DNA from: Pseudomonadota bacterium
GTDB taxonomy: Bacteria > Pseudomonadota > Alphaproteobacteria > Rhizobiales > Beijerinckiaceae
DNA length: 5,178 nucleotides
NCBI GenBank assembly: GCA_023452965.1
Contig: JAEXUU010000051.1
Coordinates: forward strand, 1-5,178
Direction of reading: 5' to 3'
Shown: in pieces, positions 1 to 5,178 of the stretch
Layout of the letters: the number at the start of each line of letters is the position of its first letter
Position numbering within the stretch: the first letter of the stretch is position 1
Notes under the pieces: model-generated
Databases searched by the model: none
What the model saw: only the letters and a program-made list of their open reading frames with translations
What the model was told of the DNA's origin: nothing
Translations under genes and position numbers: made by a program

Positions 1-1
1 T

Positions 2-436
2 CTGAAGCCCTTGCTCTCCGACCTGCTCGACGCCGGCTGTGCGGTGCGCGGCGATGCGGCCTGCCAGGCCGCCGATCCGCGCGTCACCCCGGCGAGCGAG
101 GAGGACTGGGGCACCGAATATCTCGACCGCATCATCGCCGCGAAGGTCGTGCCCGGTCTCGACGCCGCGATCGAGCACATCGAGCGCTACGGCTCGCACC
201 ACACCGACGCCATCGTCACCGGCGATGCGGATGCGGCGAGGCGCTTCCTCGCCCAGGTCGATTCGGCAATCGTCCTGCACAACGCCTCGACGCAGTTCGC
301 AGATGGCGGTGAATTCGGCTTCGGGGCCGAGATCGGCATCGCCACCGGCCGCATGCATGCGCGCGGCCCGGTCGGCGTCGAACAGCTCTGCTCGTTCAAA
401 TACCGGGTCCACGGCCGGGGCCAGACGCGCCCGTGA
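2..436 (+). CDS. proA: Gamma-glutamyl phosphate reductase (glutamate-5-semialdehyde dehydrogenase), C-terminal part
   Basis: ProA carries out the second step of proline synthesis, NADPH-dependent reduction of gamma-glutamyl phosphate to glutamate-5-semialdehyde in the cytoplasm. The 5' end lies outside the window; 144 residues and the TGA stop are visible. Recognisable family blocks are the segment [12 protein letters not shown], the stretch [13 protein letters not shown], the NAST and [13 protein letters not shown] signature and the C-terminal [10 protein letters not shown] followed by [10 protein letters not shown], all in the order found in E. coli ProA. The catalytic cysteine lies upstream of the window and cannot be checked. 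The TGA stop overlaps the GTG start of nadD by four bases (GTGA), suggesting translational coupling. Placement of proA just before nadD is usual in Hyphomicrobiales. Nothing suggests damage in the visible part. Confidence 0.96.
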   Translation: MKPLLSDLLDAGCAVRGDAACQAADPRVTPASEEDWGTEYLDRIIAAKVVPGLDAAIEHIERYGSHHTDAIVTGDADAARRFLAQVDSAIVLHNASTQFADGGEFGFGAEIGIATGRMHARGPVGVEQLCSFKYRVHGRGQTRP

Positions 437-1044
437 GCACCGAGGATCTGCGCCTACCGCCCAACGCGCCCGGCCTGCGCATCGGCCTGTTCGGCGGCTC
501 CTTCAATCCGGCCCATGACGGGCACAGGATGGCGAGCCTGACGGCGCTGCGCCGGCTCCAGCTCGACCGCATCTGGTGGCTGGTCAGCCCCGGCAACCCG
601 CTGAAGGACAACCGCGCCTTGCCGCCCCTGGCAGAGCGCATCGCCTTCGCCCGCAAACTTGCCGACCATGGCCGTATCCACATCACAGGCGTCGAGGCCG
701 GCCTGCGCACCCGCTACACCGCCGACACGTTGCGCGCGCTGAAGCGGCGCTGCCCGGGCGTGCGCTTCGTCTGGATCATGGGCTCGGACAACCTCGCCAG
801 CTTCCACCGCTGGAACGAGTGGCGCACCATCGCCAGGATGATGCCGATCGCCGTGATCGACAGGCCGGGCTCGACCCATCGCTCGGTCTCTTCGCCCGCC
901 GGCAACTGGCTTGCGCGCTGGCGTCTTCCCGAGAATCAGGGTGGCGCGCTCGCCGTGCGCACCCCTCCCGCCTGGATCTTCCTGCACGGCAAGCGCTCGG
1001 ACCTTTCCTCGACGCAATTGCGCGAAAACGCCGAAAACGATTGA
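433..1044 (+). CDS. nadD: Nicotinate-nucleotide adenylyltransferase
   Basis: NadD transfers AMP from ATP to nicotinate mononucleotide, giving deamido-NAD+ in NAD biosynthesis. The product is 203 residues, normal for the family. It is a nucleotidyltransferase of the HxGH class: the N-terminal nucleotide-binding motif [11 protein letters not shown] is at residues 21-31 (His28 and His31 form the HxGH-type signature), followed by PGNPLK at 53-58, RYTADTL at 94-100, MGSDNL at 116-121 with FHRW at 124-127, and the C-terminal ATP-binding SSTQLR at 192-197. The GTG start at 433 is preferred because it forms a 4-base overlap with the proA stop and the first motif begins only about 20 residues in; the next in-frame ATG (residue 33) would cut off that motif. 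No strong Shine-Dalgarno is visible, so translation probably depends on coupling with proA. Three bases separate its stop from the first possible rsfS start. Confidence 0.96.
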   Translation: MSTEDLRLPPNAPGLRIGLFGGSFNPAHDGHRMASLTALRRLQLDRIWWLVSPGNPLKDNRALPPLAERIAFARKLADHGRIHITGVEAGLRTRYTADTLRALKRRCPGVRFVWIMGSDNLASFHRWNEWRTIARMMPIAVIDRPGSTHRSVSSPAGNWLARWRLPENQGGALAVRTPPAWIFLHGKRSDLSSTQLRENAEND

Positions 1045-1069
1045 AATATGCCCCCTGAAAGCGTAGATT
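1041..1069 (+). promoter_or_regulatory. Candidate sigma-70-type promoter before rsfS
   Basis: TTGAAA at 1041-1046 matches a -35 box at five of six positions. It is followed after exactly 17 bases by TAGATT at 1064-1069, which matches TATAAT at four of six. This lies in a locally AT-richer patch at the nadD/rsfS junction. Transcription would begin near 1076, downstream of the ATG at 1048, which would exclude that ATG from the transcript and favour a later rsfS start. It is a pattern match only; alphaproteobacterial promoters are often degenerate, and read-through from proA-nadD is equally possible. Confidence 0.35.
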
Positions 1070-1524
1070 GCACGGGTCGCGCCGTGAGCGCGTCGTCACG
1101 TGAGGACACGGCTCTGACCCGTCAAAACCTCGGCGAAGCAGGCTCCGAGCCGCTGGCGCCGGCCACCGCAGCCGATCATCCGGCCGCGGCCGGCGTAACC
1201 CTTGCGCTCCAGGTCCTCGAGGACATGAAGGCCGAGGACATCACGGTCATCGACCTCGTCGGAAAGACTTCGCTGGCCGACGCCATGATCATCGCTTCGG
1301 GCACGGTCAACCGTCACGTCGGCGCTATCGCGGACAGTCTCGTCGAGGCCTTGAAGAAGGCCGGCGAACCGACGCCGAAGGTCGAGGGCGTGCCGGCTTG
1401 CGACTGGGTGCTGATCGATACCGGCGACATCATCATTCATGTCTTCCGTCCGGAAGTGCGCCAGTTCTACAATCTCGAGAAGATGTGGGGCGCGGACCGT
1501 CCGCATGAGCGCCTGGTCGGCTGA
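1048..1524 (+). CDS. rsfS: Ribosomal silencing factor RsfS (Iojap/YbeB family)
   Basis: RsfS binds ribosomal protein uL14 on the 50S subunit and blocks joining with 30S, lowering translation during starvation. From the ATG at 1048 the product is 158 residues, longer than the usual 105-130. The conserved domain covers residues 52-148: LALQVLEDMKAEDITVIDL, the core block around SLADAMIIASG (75-85) and NRHVGAIAD, then CDWVLIDTGDIIIHVF (118-133) and the family-ending RPEVRQFYNLEKMWG (134-148). Residues 1-50 are poorly conserved and Ala/Pro-rich, so the start is uncertain. In-frame alternatives are GTG at 1084 (146 residues) and CTG at 1114 (136 residues); the last has TGAGGA at 1101-1106, about eight bases upstream, while neither other start has a good ribosome site. 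The domain and stop are secure. Neighbours nadD and rlmH are its standard partners across many bacteria. Confidence 0.95.
   Translation: MPPESVDCTGRAVSASSREDTALTRQNLGEAGSEPLAPATAADHPAAAGVTLALQVLEDMKAEDITVIDLVGKTSLADAMIIASGTVNRHVGAIADSLVEALKKAGEPTPKVEGVPACDWVLIDTGDIIIHVFRPEVRQFYNLEKMWGADRPHERLVG
1101..1106 (+). promoter_or_regulatory. Possible ribosome binding site for a shorter rsfS
   Basis: TGAGGA sits roughly eight bases before an in-frame CTG codon at 1114-1116. It is the best Shine-Dalgarno-like match near the rsfS 5' end; no comparable site precedes the ATG at 1048 or the GTG at 1084. CTG starts are rare, so this is a suggestion about the true start, not a firm call. Confidence 0.3.
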
Positions 1525-1536
1525 AGCCGGCCGTCC

Positions 1537-2016
1537 ATGCGCCTGTCGATCATCGCAATCGGCCGCCTCAAGGACGGGCCGGAACGCGACCTCTGCGCCC
1601 GCTACCAGGAACGCGCCACCGGGCTTTCGCGGAGTCTGGGCTTCACCGGCCCGGACATCGTCGAGCTCGCCGAGAGTCGCGGCCGTCGCAGCGAGGAACG
1701 GCGCAATGAAGAGGCGCGGCTGATCGCCGAGCGCCTGCCGCAAGGCCTCGTCATCGCGCTCGACGAACGCGGCAAGAACCTCGGCAGCGAGGCCTTCGCC
1801 GGCAAGATCGCCGCGGCGCGCGACGCTGGAACGCCGGCGGCGACCCTGCTGATCGGCGGCGCCGACGGGCTTGCCGAGGAGTTGAGGGCCCGCGCCGGAC
1901 TGGTGCTCTGCTTCGGCGCACTGACGATCCCGCACCAGATCGTCCGGGCGCTGGCGCTCGAGCAGCTCTATCGGGCCATGACGATCATGGCCGGGCACCC
2001 TTATCATCGCGCATGA
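1537..2016 (+). CDS. rlmH: 23S rRNA (pseudouridine-1915-N3)-methyltransferase RlmH
   Basis: RlmH is a SPOUT-class methyltransferase that uses S-adenosylmethionine to methylate pseudouridine 1915 in helix 69 of 23S rRNA, acting on assembled 70S ribosomes. The product is 159 residues, the family's normal length. Visible family features are the start [16 protein letters not shown], the [10 protein letters not shown] block (75-84), the glycine-rich SAM-binding loop LLIGGADG (104-111) of the trefoil knot, and the C-terminal [17 protein letters not shown] (131-147) followed by the hallmark HPYHR (154-158). It starts 12 bases after the rsfS stop with only a weak purine-rich stretch upstream, so coupling with rsfS is likely. 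Its stop overlaps the ATG of the following EnvC-like gene by four bases (ATGA), tying a ribosome modification gene to envelope genes. Confidence 0.96.
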   Translation: MRLSIIAIGRLKDGPERDLCARYQERATGLSRSLGFTGPDIVELAESRGRRSEERRNEEARLIAERLPQGLVIALDERGKNLGSEAFAGKIAAARDAGTPAATLLIGGADGLAEELRARAGLVLCFGALTIPHQIVRALALEQLYRAMTIMAGHPYHRA

Positions 2017-3383
2017 TCCGCATTCTCCGGCTGATTCGCGACCGCTTCCGCCGGCAGGCTCTCTGGCCGCTGCTGCTCGGCGCCTGCCTCGCGGCCGGCC
2101 CTGCCTTCGGCCAAGCGGACAGCTCTCCCGAGCAGGAGCAGCTGGCGCGCGAGACCGAGCAGAAGCAGGAGGAGAAGCGCGCTCGCGAGACCGAGCTGAA
2201 GGCGATCGAGGAGCGGCTCGCCGGCAATGCCGAGGCTCGTGCCAAGCTCGAGACGGAGATTGCCGGCATCCGGGCCGACCGGGCCCGCCTGAACGCCGCG
2301 CTACTCGAGGCCACCGCCAAGACGCAAGCCGCCGAGGCCCGCCTCGCCGCACTGGAGCAGCGCCTCGCCCTGCTCCAGAACAGCGAAGCCGCAATCCGCC
2401 GCTCGCTCGAGAGCCGGCGCGGACTGATCGCCGAGGTGCTCGCGGCGTTGCAGCGCATCGGCCGCCGCCCGCCGCCGGCCGTGCTGGTCCGCCCCGAGGA
2501 TATTCTGGAGGCCGTGCGCGCCTCGATGCTGCTCGGTGCGGTCGTGCCTGATCTGCGCCAGGAGATCACGATTCTCGGCACCGATCTCGGCGAGCTGGTT
2601 CGCCTGCGAGAAGGCATCGCCGGCGAGCGCAAGGCGATCAGCGCCGAGATGGAAGGGCTCGCCGGCGAGCGTCAGCGCCTCGCCTCGCTGGTCGAGGCCA
2701 GGCGGGAGCGCGAGGCCAGTGCGGCCCGGGACATCGAGGCCCAGCGCGGCGACGCAGGGGCCCTGGCCGCGCAGGCCAAGACCTTGCGGGACTTCGTCGA
2801 GCGCATGGAGAAGGAGATCTCGGTCGCCAACCGCGCCGCCGAAGCGGCCCGGCGGGCGCTGGAGAACGAGACCCGCGAGCAGCGCCAGCGCATGGCTGCA
2901 CTGGCCTTCCGCGACCCGGCGCGACTCGCCCCGAAGATCGCCTTTCAGGAGACGCGCGGGATGCTGCCGCAGCCCGTGGCGGGATCACAATTGCGTGGAT
3001 TCGGGGTTAACGACGACCTCGGCGTCGCGACGCGCGGAATATCGCTTTCCACCCGTCCAAATGCCGTTGTTTCGTCACCTTCCGATGCCTGGATAGTCTA
3101 TGCGGGGCCGTTCCGGTCCTTTGGCCAACTCTTGATACTGAATGCCGGCAATGGTTACTATATCCTCCTGGCGGGCATGCAGCGTATTGATGTCTCGGTG
3201 AATCAATTCGTGCTCGCAGGCGAACCGGTTGCGGTCATGGGCGAGACCGCCGAAGCGGCGGCGGCGAATGTAGGAGCGGGAGCCGGCGAGCCGGTTCTCT
3301 ATGTCGAGTTCAGAAAAGACGGCGTCTCGATCGATCCGACGCCGTGGTGGAAAAAACCGCAAAGCGAAAAGGTTCGCGGATGA
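2013..3383 (+). CDS. envC: EnvC-family murein hydrolase activator (coiled coil plus degenerate LytM/M23 domain)
   Basis: The predicted role is a periplasmic activator of peptidoglycan amidases for daughter-cell separation, by analogy with E. coli EnvC. The protein has 456 residues. An arginine-rich start and hydrophobic stretch (about 16-33) form a signal peptide with likely cleavage after AFG (31-33). Long charged coiled coils cover about 38-145 and 195-295, separated by a Pro/Arg-rich break (151-161) and a hydrophobic segment. The C-terminal LytM fold spans about 325-446 ([45 protein letters not shown]). The zinc ligands of active M23 peptidases are absent: the usual first His region reads ATRGIS, the central His position reads LNAGNG, and the HxH region reads LYVEF. 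It is therefore probably a regulator without hydrolase activity. The start is fixed by the ATGA overlap with rlmH, and another ATGA joins it to ctpA. The LytM half has lower GC than its neighbours. A lipoprotein reading (LGAC at 22-25) is less likely. Confidence 0.88.
   Translation: MIRILRLIRDRFRRQALWPLLLGACLAAGPAFGQADSSPEQEQLARETEQKQEEKRARETELKAIEERLAGNAEARAKLETEIAGIRADRARLNAALLEATAKTQAAEARLAALEQRLALLQNSEAAIRRSLESRRGLIAEVLAALQRIGRRPPPAVLVRPEDILEAVRASMLLGAVVPDLRQEITILGTDLGELVRLREGIAGERKAISAEMEGLAGERQRLASLVEARREREASAARDIEAQRGDAGALAAQAKTLRDFVERMEKEISVANRAAEAARRALENETREQRQRMAALAFRDPARLAPKIAFQETRGMLPQPVAGSQLRGFGVNDDLGVATRGISLSTRPNAVVSSPSDAWIVYAGPFRSFGQLLILNAGNGYYILLAGMQRIDVSVNQFVLAGEPVAVMGETAEAAAANVGAGAGEPVLYVEFRKDGVSIDPTPWWKKPQSEKVRG
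3366..3372 (+). promoter_or_regulatory. Ribosome binding site supporting the ctpA start at 3380
   Basis: A purine-rich stretch, AAAAGG with flanking bases, lies about seven bases before the ATG at 3380. Together with the ATGA overlap of the upstream stop, this supports 3380 over the upstream in-frame GTG at 3344, which would put 12 extra basic residues before the signal sequence. Confidence 0.5.
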
Positions 3384-4756
3384 TGCGCAAGGTCTCTCTC
3401 GTTCTCGCAGGCGCGATCGCCGGCGCCGGCCTCACCGGCCTCGCGACGCAAACGGGCCTGCTCTCCTCGACCAGCGCGGTCGCGGCCTCGGCGGAGGTTT
3501 ATCGCAGCCTCAACCTCTTCGGCGACATCTTCGAGAAGATCCGCACCGACTATGTCGAGAAGCCGGATGAGCAGAAGCTGATCGAGGCCGCCATCAACGG
3601 CATGGTCTCCTCGCTCGACCCGCATTCGGCGTTCCTCGACGCCAAGAGCTTCCGCGACATGGATATCGACATGCGCGGCCAGTTCGGCGGCCTCGGCATC
3701 GAGGTCACCATGGAGGACGGCGTCCTCAAGGTCGCCAAGCCGATCCGCGACACGCCCGCCGCCAAGGCCGGCATCCTGGCTGGCGACATCATCCGCCAGA
3801 TCGACGGCGACGAGGTCAAGGGCCTCAGCCTGAACCAGGCGGTCGAGAAGATGCGCGGCATCATCAACACCCAGGTCAAGCTGAAGATCGAGCGCGCCAA
3901 GTCCGAGCCGCTGGAGTTCACCCTGACCCGTTCGAACATCGTCGTCCCGGCGGTGGAGGAGCGCGCCGAGGGCGATGTCGGCTATATCCGCATCGGCACC
4001 TTCAGCGAGCAGACCTATGAGGGCCTGCGCAAGGGCATCGAGAAGCTCAACGCCGAGATCGGCGCCGACAAGCTCAAGGGCTACATCATCGATCTCCGCA
4101 ACAATCGCGGCGGCCGTCTCGACCAGTCCGTGCTGGTGTCCGACGCCTTCCTCGAGCGTGGCAAGATCGTCTCGACCCGCGGCCGCAACGCCGAGGAGAC
4201 CCAGGTCTTCAACGCCAAGTCGGGCGACCTGACCAAGGGCAAGCCGGTCGTCGTGCTGATCAACGGCTCTTCGGCCTCGGCGGCGGAAATCGTCGCCGGC
4301 GCGCTGCAGGACCACAAGCGCGCCACCGTCATGGGCTCGCGCTCCTTCGGCAAGGGCTCGGTGCAGACCGTGATCCGCCTCGGCGATCAGGGCGGCCTGC
4401 GCCTGACCACGGCGCGCTACTACACCCCGTCGGGCAACTCGATCCAGGCCAAGGGCATCACCCCGGACATCGAGATCATCCAGGACGTCCCGGCCGAGCT
4501 GAAGGACAAGGACGAGAACAAGGGCGAAGCTTCGCTCAAGGGCCATCTGCGCTCCGGCGACGGCAAGGAGGAGCAGTCCGGCTCCGCCTCCTACGTCCCG
4601 GCCGATGCCAGCAAGGACACGCAGCTGATCGCGGCGCTGAACCTGCTGCGCGGCGTCAAGAAGGACACCGCCGCTGCGGCGCCCAACGCTCCGGCCCCGG
4701 CGCCGGAGGCCCCCAAGGCCGACGCCGCCCCGACCGAAGCGCCCAAGCCGAACTGA
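3380..4756 (+). CDS. ctpA: S41-family carboxy-terminal processing protease (CtpA)
   Basis: CtpA is a PDZ-containing serine protease exported to the periplasm, where relatives trim or degrade envelope proteins, including peptidoglycan hydrolases. From ATG 3380 it has 458 residues. A hydrophobic N-terminus (5-36) is a signal peptide with probable cleavage near AVAASA (33-38). The S41 N-terminal region follows (SLDPHSAFLD, 78-87), then the PDZ domain (about 100-185, starting FGGLGIEV, with AGILAGDIIRQIDG). The catalytic core has YIIDLRNNRGG (235-245), the nucleophile Ser300 in GSSASAAEI, and the general base Lys325 with Gln329 in SFGKGSVQ. The Ser-Lys spacing of 25 matches B. subtilis CtpB. The substrate-site segment ARYYTPSGNSIQAKGITPD (345-363) is intact. 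A conserved helix near 414-425 precedes a low-complexity Ala/Pro tail (430-458), probably disordered. Its ATG overlaps the stop of the envC-like gene, suggesting a shared envelope role. The gene looks complete and active. Confidence 0.95.
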   Translation: MMRKVSLVLAGAIAGAGLTGLATQTGLLSSTSAVAASAEVYRSLNLFGDIFEKIRTDYVEKPDEQKLIEAAINGMVSSLDPHSAFLDAKSFRDMDIDMRGQFGGLGIEVTMEDGVLKVAKPIRDTPAAKAGILAGDIIRQIDGDEVKGLSLNQAVEKMRGIINTQVKLKIERAKSEPLEFTLTRSNIVVPAVEERAEGDVGYIRIGTFSEQTYEGLRKGIEKLNAEIGADKLKGYIIDLRNNRGGRLDQSVLVSDAFLERGKIVSTRGRNAEETQVFNAKSGDLTKGKPVVVLINGSSASAAEIVAGALQDHKRATVMGSRSFGKGSVQTVIRLGDQGGLRLTTARYYTPSGNSIQAKGITPDIEIIQDVPAELKDKDENKGEASLKGHLRSGDGKEEQSGSASYVPADASKDTQLIAALNLLRGVKKDTAAAAPNAPAPAPEAPKADAAPTEAPKPN

Positions 4757-4771
4757 TCGCGCCTGAAGGAC

Positions 4772-4798
4772 TGCCGCGCCATGACCATTGGCGCGGCA
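4772..4798 (+). terminator. Hairpin after ctpA, probable terminator
   Basis: A perfect 9-base inverted repeat, TGCCGCGCC at 4772-4780 and GGCGCGGCA at 4790-4798, encloses a 9-base loop; one more A-T pair can form inside. It begins 15 bases after the ctpA stop. No clean T-run follows, only a T-rich patch from about 4811, so it may be a weak intrinsic terminator or a 3'-end stabilising stem. It marks the likely end of the operon. Confidence 0.55.
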
Positions 4799-4838
4799 CG
4801 CCCACGAGAGTTTGTTACCCCCGCCGCTGATTGGCGGT

Positions 4839-4856
4839 TGATTCCACATGGAATCA
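4839..4856. promoter_or_regulatory. 18-base inverted repeat, candidate operator
   Basis: TGATTCC and GGAATCA form perfect 7-base arms around a 4-base ACAT spacer. Each arm contains one GANTC site. It lies in the ctpA-deacetylase intergenic region, about 60-70 bases before the next start codon, where a regulator could bind. A short stem CCGCC/GGCGG (4821-4825 and 4833-4837) sits just upstream and is too weak to call separately. Confidence 0.4.
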
Positions 4857-4883
4857 TCCGACTCTAGGGCGGCGGACTGATTC
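4840..4883. promoter_or_regulatory. Cluster of four GANTC (CcrM-type) methylation sites
   Basis: GATTC at 4840-4844, GAATC at 4851-4855, GACTC at 4860-4864 and GATTC at 4879-4883 all match GANTC, the target of the alphaproteobacterial adenine methyltransferase CcrM. By my reading the other 5.1 kb hold only about eight such sites, scattered and inside genes (260, 933, 1632, 1674, 2033, 2570, 2923, 2998). In alphaproteobacteria, GANTC sites in promoters mediate cell-cycle control through methylation state and GcrA. The sites stand just ahead of the deacetylase gene. A weak -35-like TTGATT (4838-4843) overlaps the first site, but I find no convincing -10 box. Confidence 0.5.
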
Positions 4884-4923
4884 GTGTCCGCGCCCGATCA
4901 GCGAGGACGGCTTCTTGGCCGGA

Positions 4924-5178
4924 ATGCCGCTCAGCGAACTCGACCAGCCTCTCGGCCGGAATCGGCGTGCGCGTCCGCGCCCGCCGGTCGGTCGCTGGCT
5001 GTCGCGCGCGCTCGCGGGCGCGCTGGTCGTCACCTTCACCGGTCTGACGCTCTATGCCGCCTTGCGGCGCGATCCGGACGGCGGCGAACCCATGGCGACC
5101 GCCGCGATCCGCGAAAGGCCGCGAGCCCCGGAAACGACGGCTACCGCCCCTGACAGCGGCCGACGCGAAGCGCCGCAA
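4924..5178 (+). CDS. N-terminus of a membrane-anchored envelope protein, probable divergent polysaccharide deacetylase (YibQ/DUF610 family), partial
   Basis: An open frame runs from ATG 4924 to the window edge (85 residues, no stop). It starts with a short polar segment (SELDQPLG, residues 4-11), then Arg/Pro-rich residues (12-28), one hydrophobic membrane segment (about 29-47, ALAGALVVTFTGLTLYAAL), GGEP at 53-56, and an Ala/Pro-rich linker. The short 'PLG' motif, the basic stretch, the single transmembrane helix and the 'GGEP' after it resemble the N-termini of alphaproteobacterial divergent polysaccharide deacetylases. Location supports this: in E. coli yibQ follows envC, and in Hyphomicrobiales the family commonly follows envC-ctpA. 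The catalytic-like domain lies outside the window, so identity is inferred. The start is uncertain: an in-frame TTG at 4915 has GAGG (4903-4906) at ideal spacing, whereas ATG 4924 has no good ribosome site. It probably has its own promoter after the ctpA hairpin. Confidence 0.72.
   Translation, partial: MPLSELDQPLGRNRRARPRPPVGRWLSRALAGALVVTFTGLTLYAALRRDPDGGEPMATAAIRERPRAPETTATAPDSGRREAPQ

Noticed and set aside
2078..2089. Possible lipobox (LGAC, residues 22-25) making the EnvC-like protein a lipoprotein
   Set aside because: The hydrophobic stretch continues past the cysteine to a good signal peptidase I site (AFG before Gln34), and EnvC-family proteins are usually soluble in the periplasm.
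1096..2394. A 432-codon open frame on the minus strand across rsfS, rlmH and the start of the envC-like gene
   Set aside because: It has Arg/Ala-rich composition and no family motif, and it crosses three well-supported plus-strand genes; it is a GC-driven artefact.
3344..3379. Upstream GTG start for ctpA
   Set aside because: It would add 12 mostly basic residues inside the preceding gene; ATG 3380 has a better ribosome site and the ATGA overlap seen at the rlmH/envC-like junction.
4821..4837. Second small hairpin CCGCC/GGCGG as a tandem terminator
   Set aside because: It has only five base pairs, a 7-base loop and no T-run, so it is expected by chance in GC-rich DNA.
3299..4849. A 516-codon open frame on the minus strand covering all of ctpA
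   Set aside because: It shares triplet register with ctpA, so minus-strand stops would need TTA, CTA or TCA codons in ctpA, which are rare at this GC content. The translation is low-complexity with no recognisable domain, while ctpA is a clear S41 protease.
4864..5178. Minus-strand and alternative-frame open frames at the right edge
   Set aside because: The plus-strand frame from 4924 has a credible membrane helix and family-like N-terminus; the others are Arg-rich with no structure.

Overview
The window is GC-rich, densely packed and transcribed left to right. It looks like chromosome of an alphaproteobacterium in the order Hyphomicrobiales; a Bosea- or Methylobacterium-like relative is my impression, not a demonstrated assignment. 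The evidence is the gene order proA-nadD-rsfS-rlmH-envC-like-ctpA-divergent polysaccharide deacetylase, the alphaproteobacterial forms of the NadD, RsfS and RlmH motifs, and an EnvC-type protein whose LytM domain has lost its metal ligands in the way I recall from rhizobial homologues. I see no mobile element, CRISPR array, tRNA or rRNA gene.

Layout: the 3' end of proA (2-436, proline biosynthesis) overlaps nadD (433-1044, NAD biosynthesis) by 4 bases. Next come rsfS (about 1048-1524, ribosome silencing) and rlmH (1537-2016, 23S rRNA pseudouridine methylation). rlmH overlaps a periplasmic coiled-coil/LytM protein of the EnvC family (2013-3383) by 4 bases, and that gene overlaps ctpA (3380-4756, S41 carboxy-terminal processing protease), again by 4 bases. 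A hairpin at 4772-4798 closes the run. A short regulatory-looking intergenic region carrying four GANTC sites within 44 bases precedes the start of a membrane-anchored protein (4924 to the window edge). I read that protein as the divergent polysaccharide deacetylase (YibQ/DUF610 type) that commonly follows envC.

How the genes fit together: the first part is metabolism (proline, NAD) and ribosome function (RsfS, RlmH). The second part is cell envelope: an amidase activator that would control peptidoglycan splitting at division, a periplasmic protease whose relatives turn over peptidoglycan hydrolases, and an envelope protein of the YibQ family. Overlapping start and stop codons suggest translational coupling, so ribosome maturation and envelope remodelling may be co-expressed.

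This is mostly a conserved housekeeping region and I do not see a clear new system. The points most worth checking are the GANTC (CcrM methylation) cluster before the deacetylase gene, the lower-GC, ATA-containing segment that coincides with the LytM domain, and the promoter and start-codon question at rsfS.
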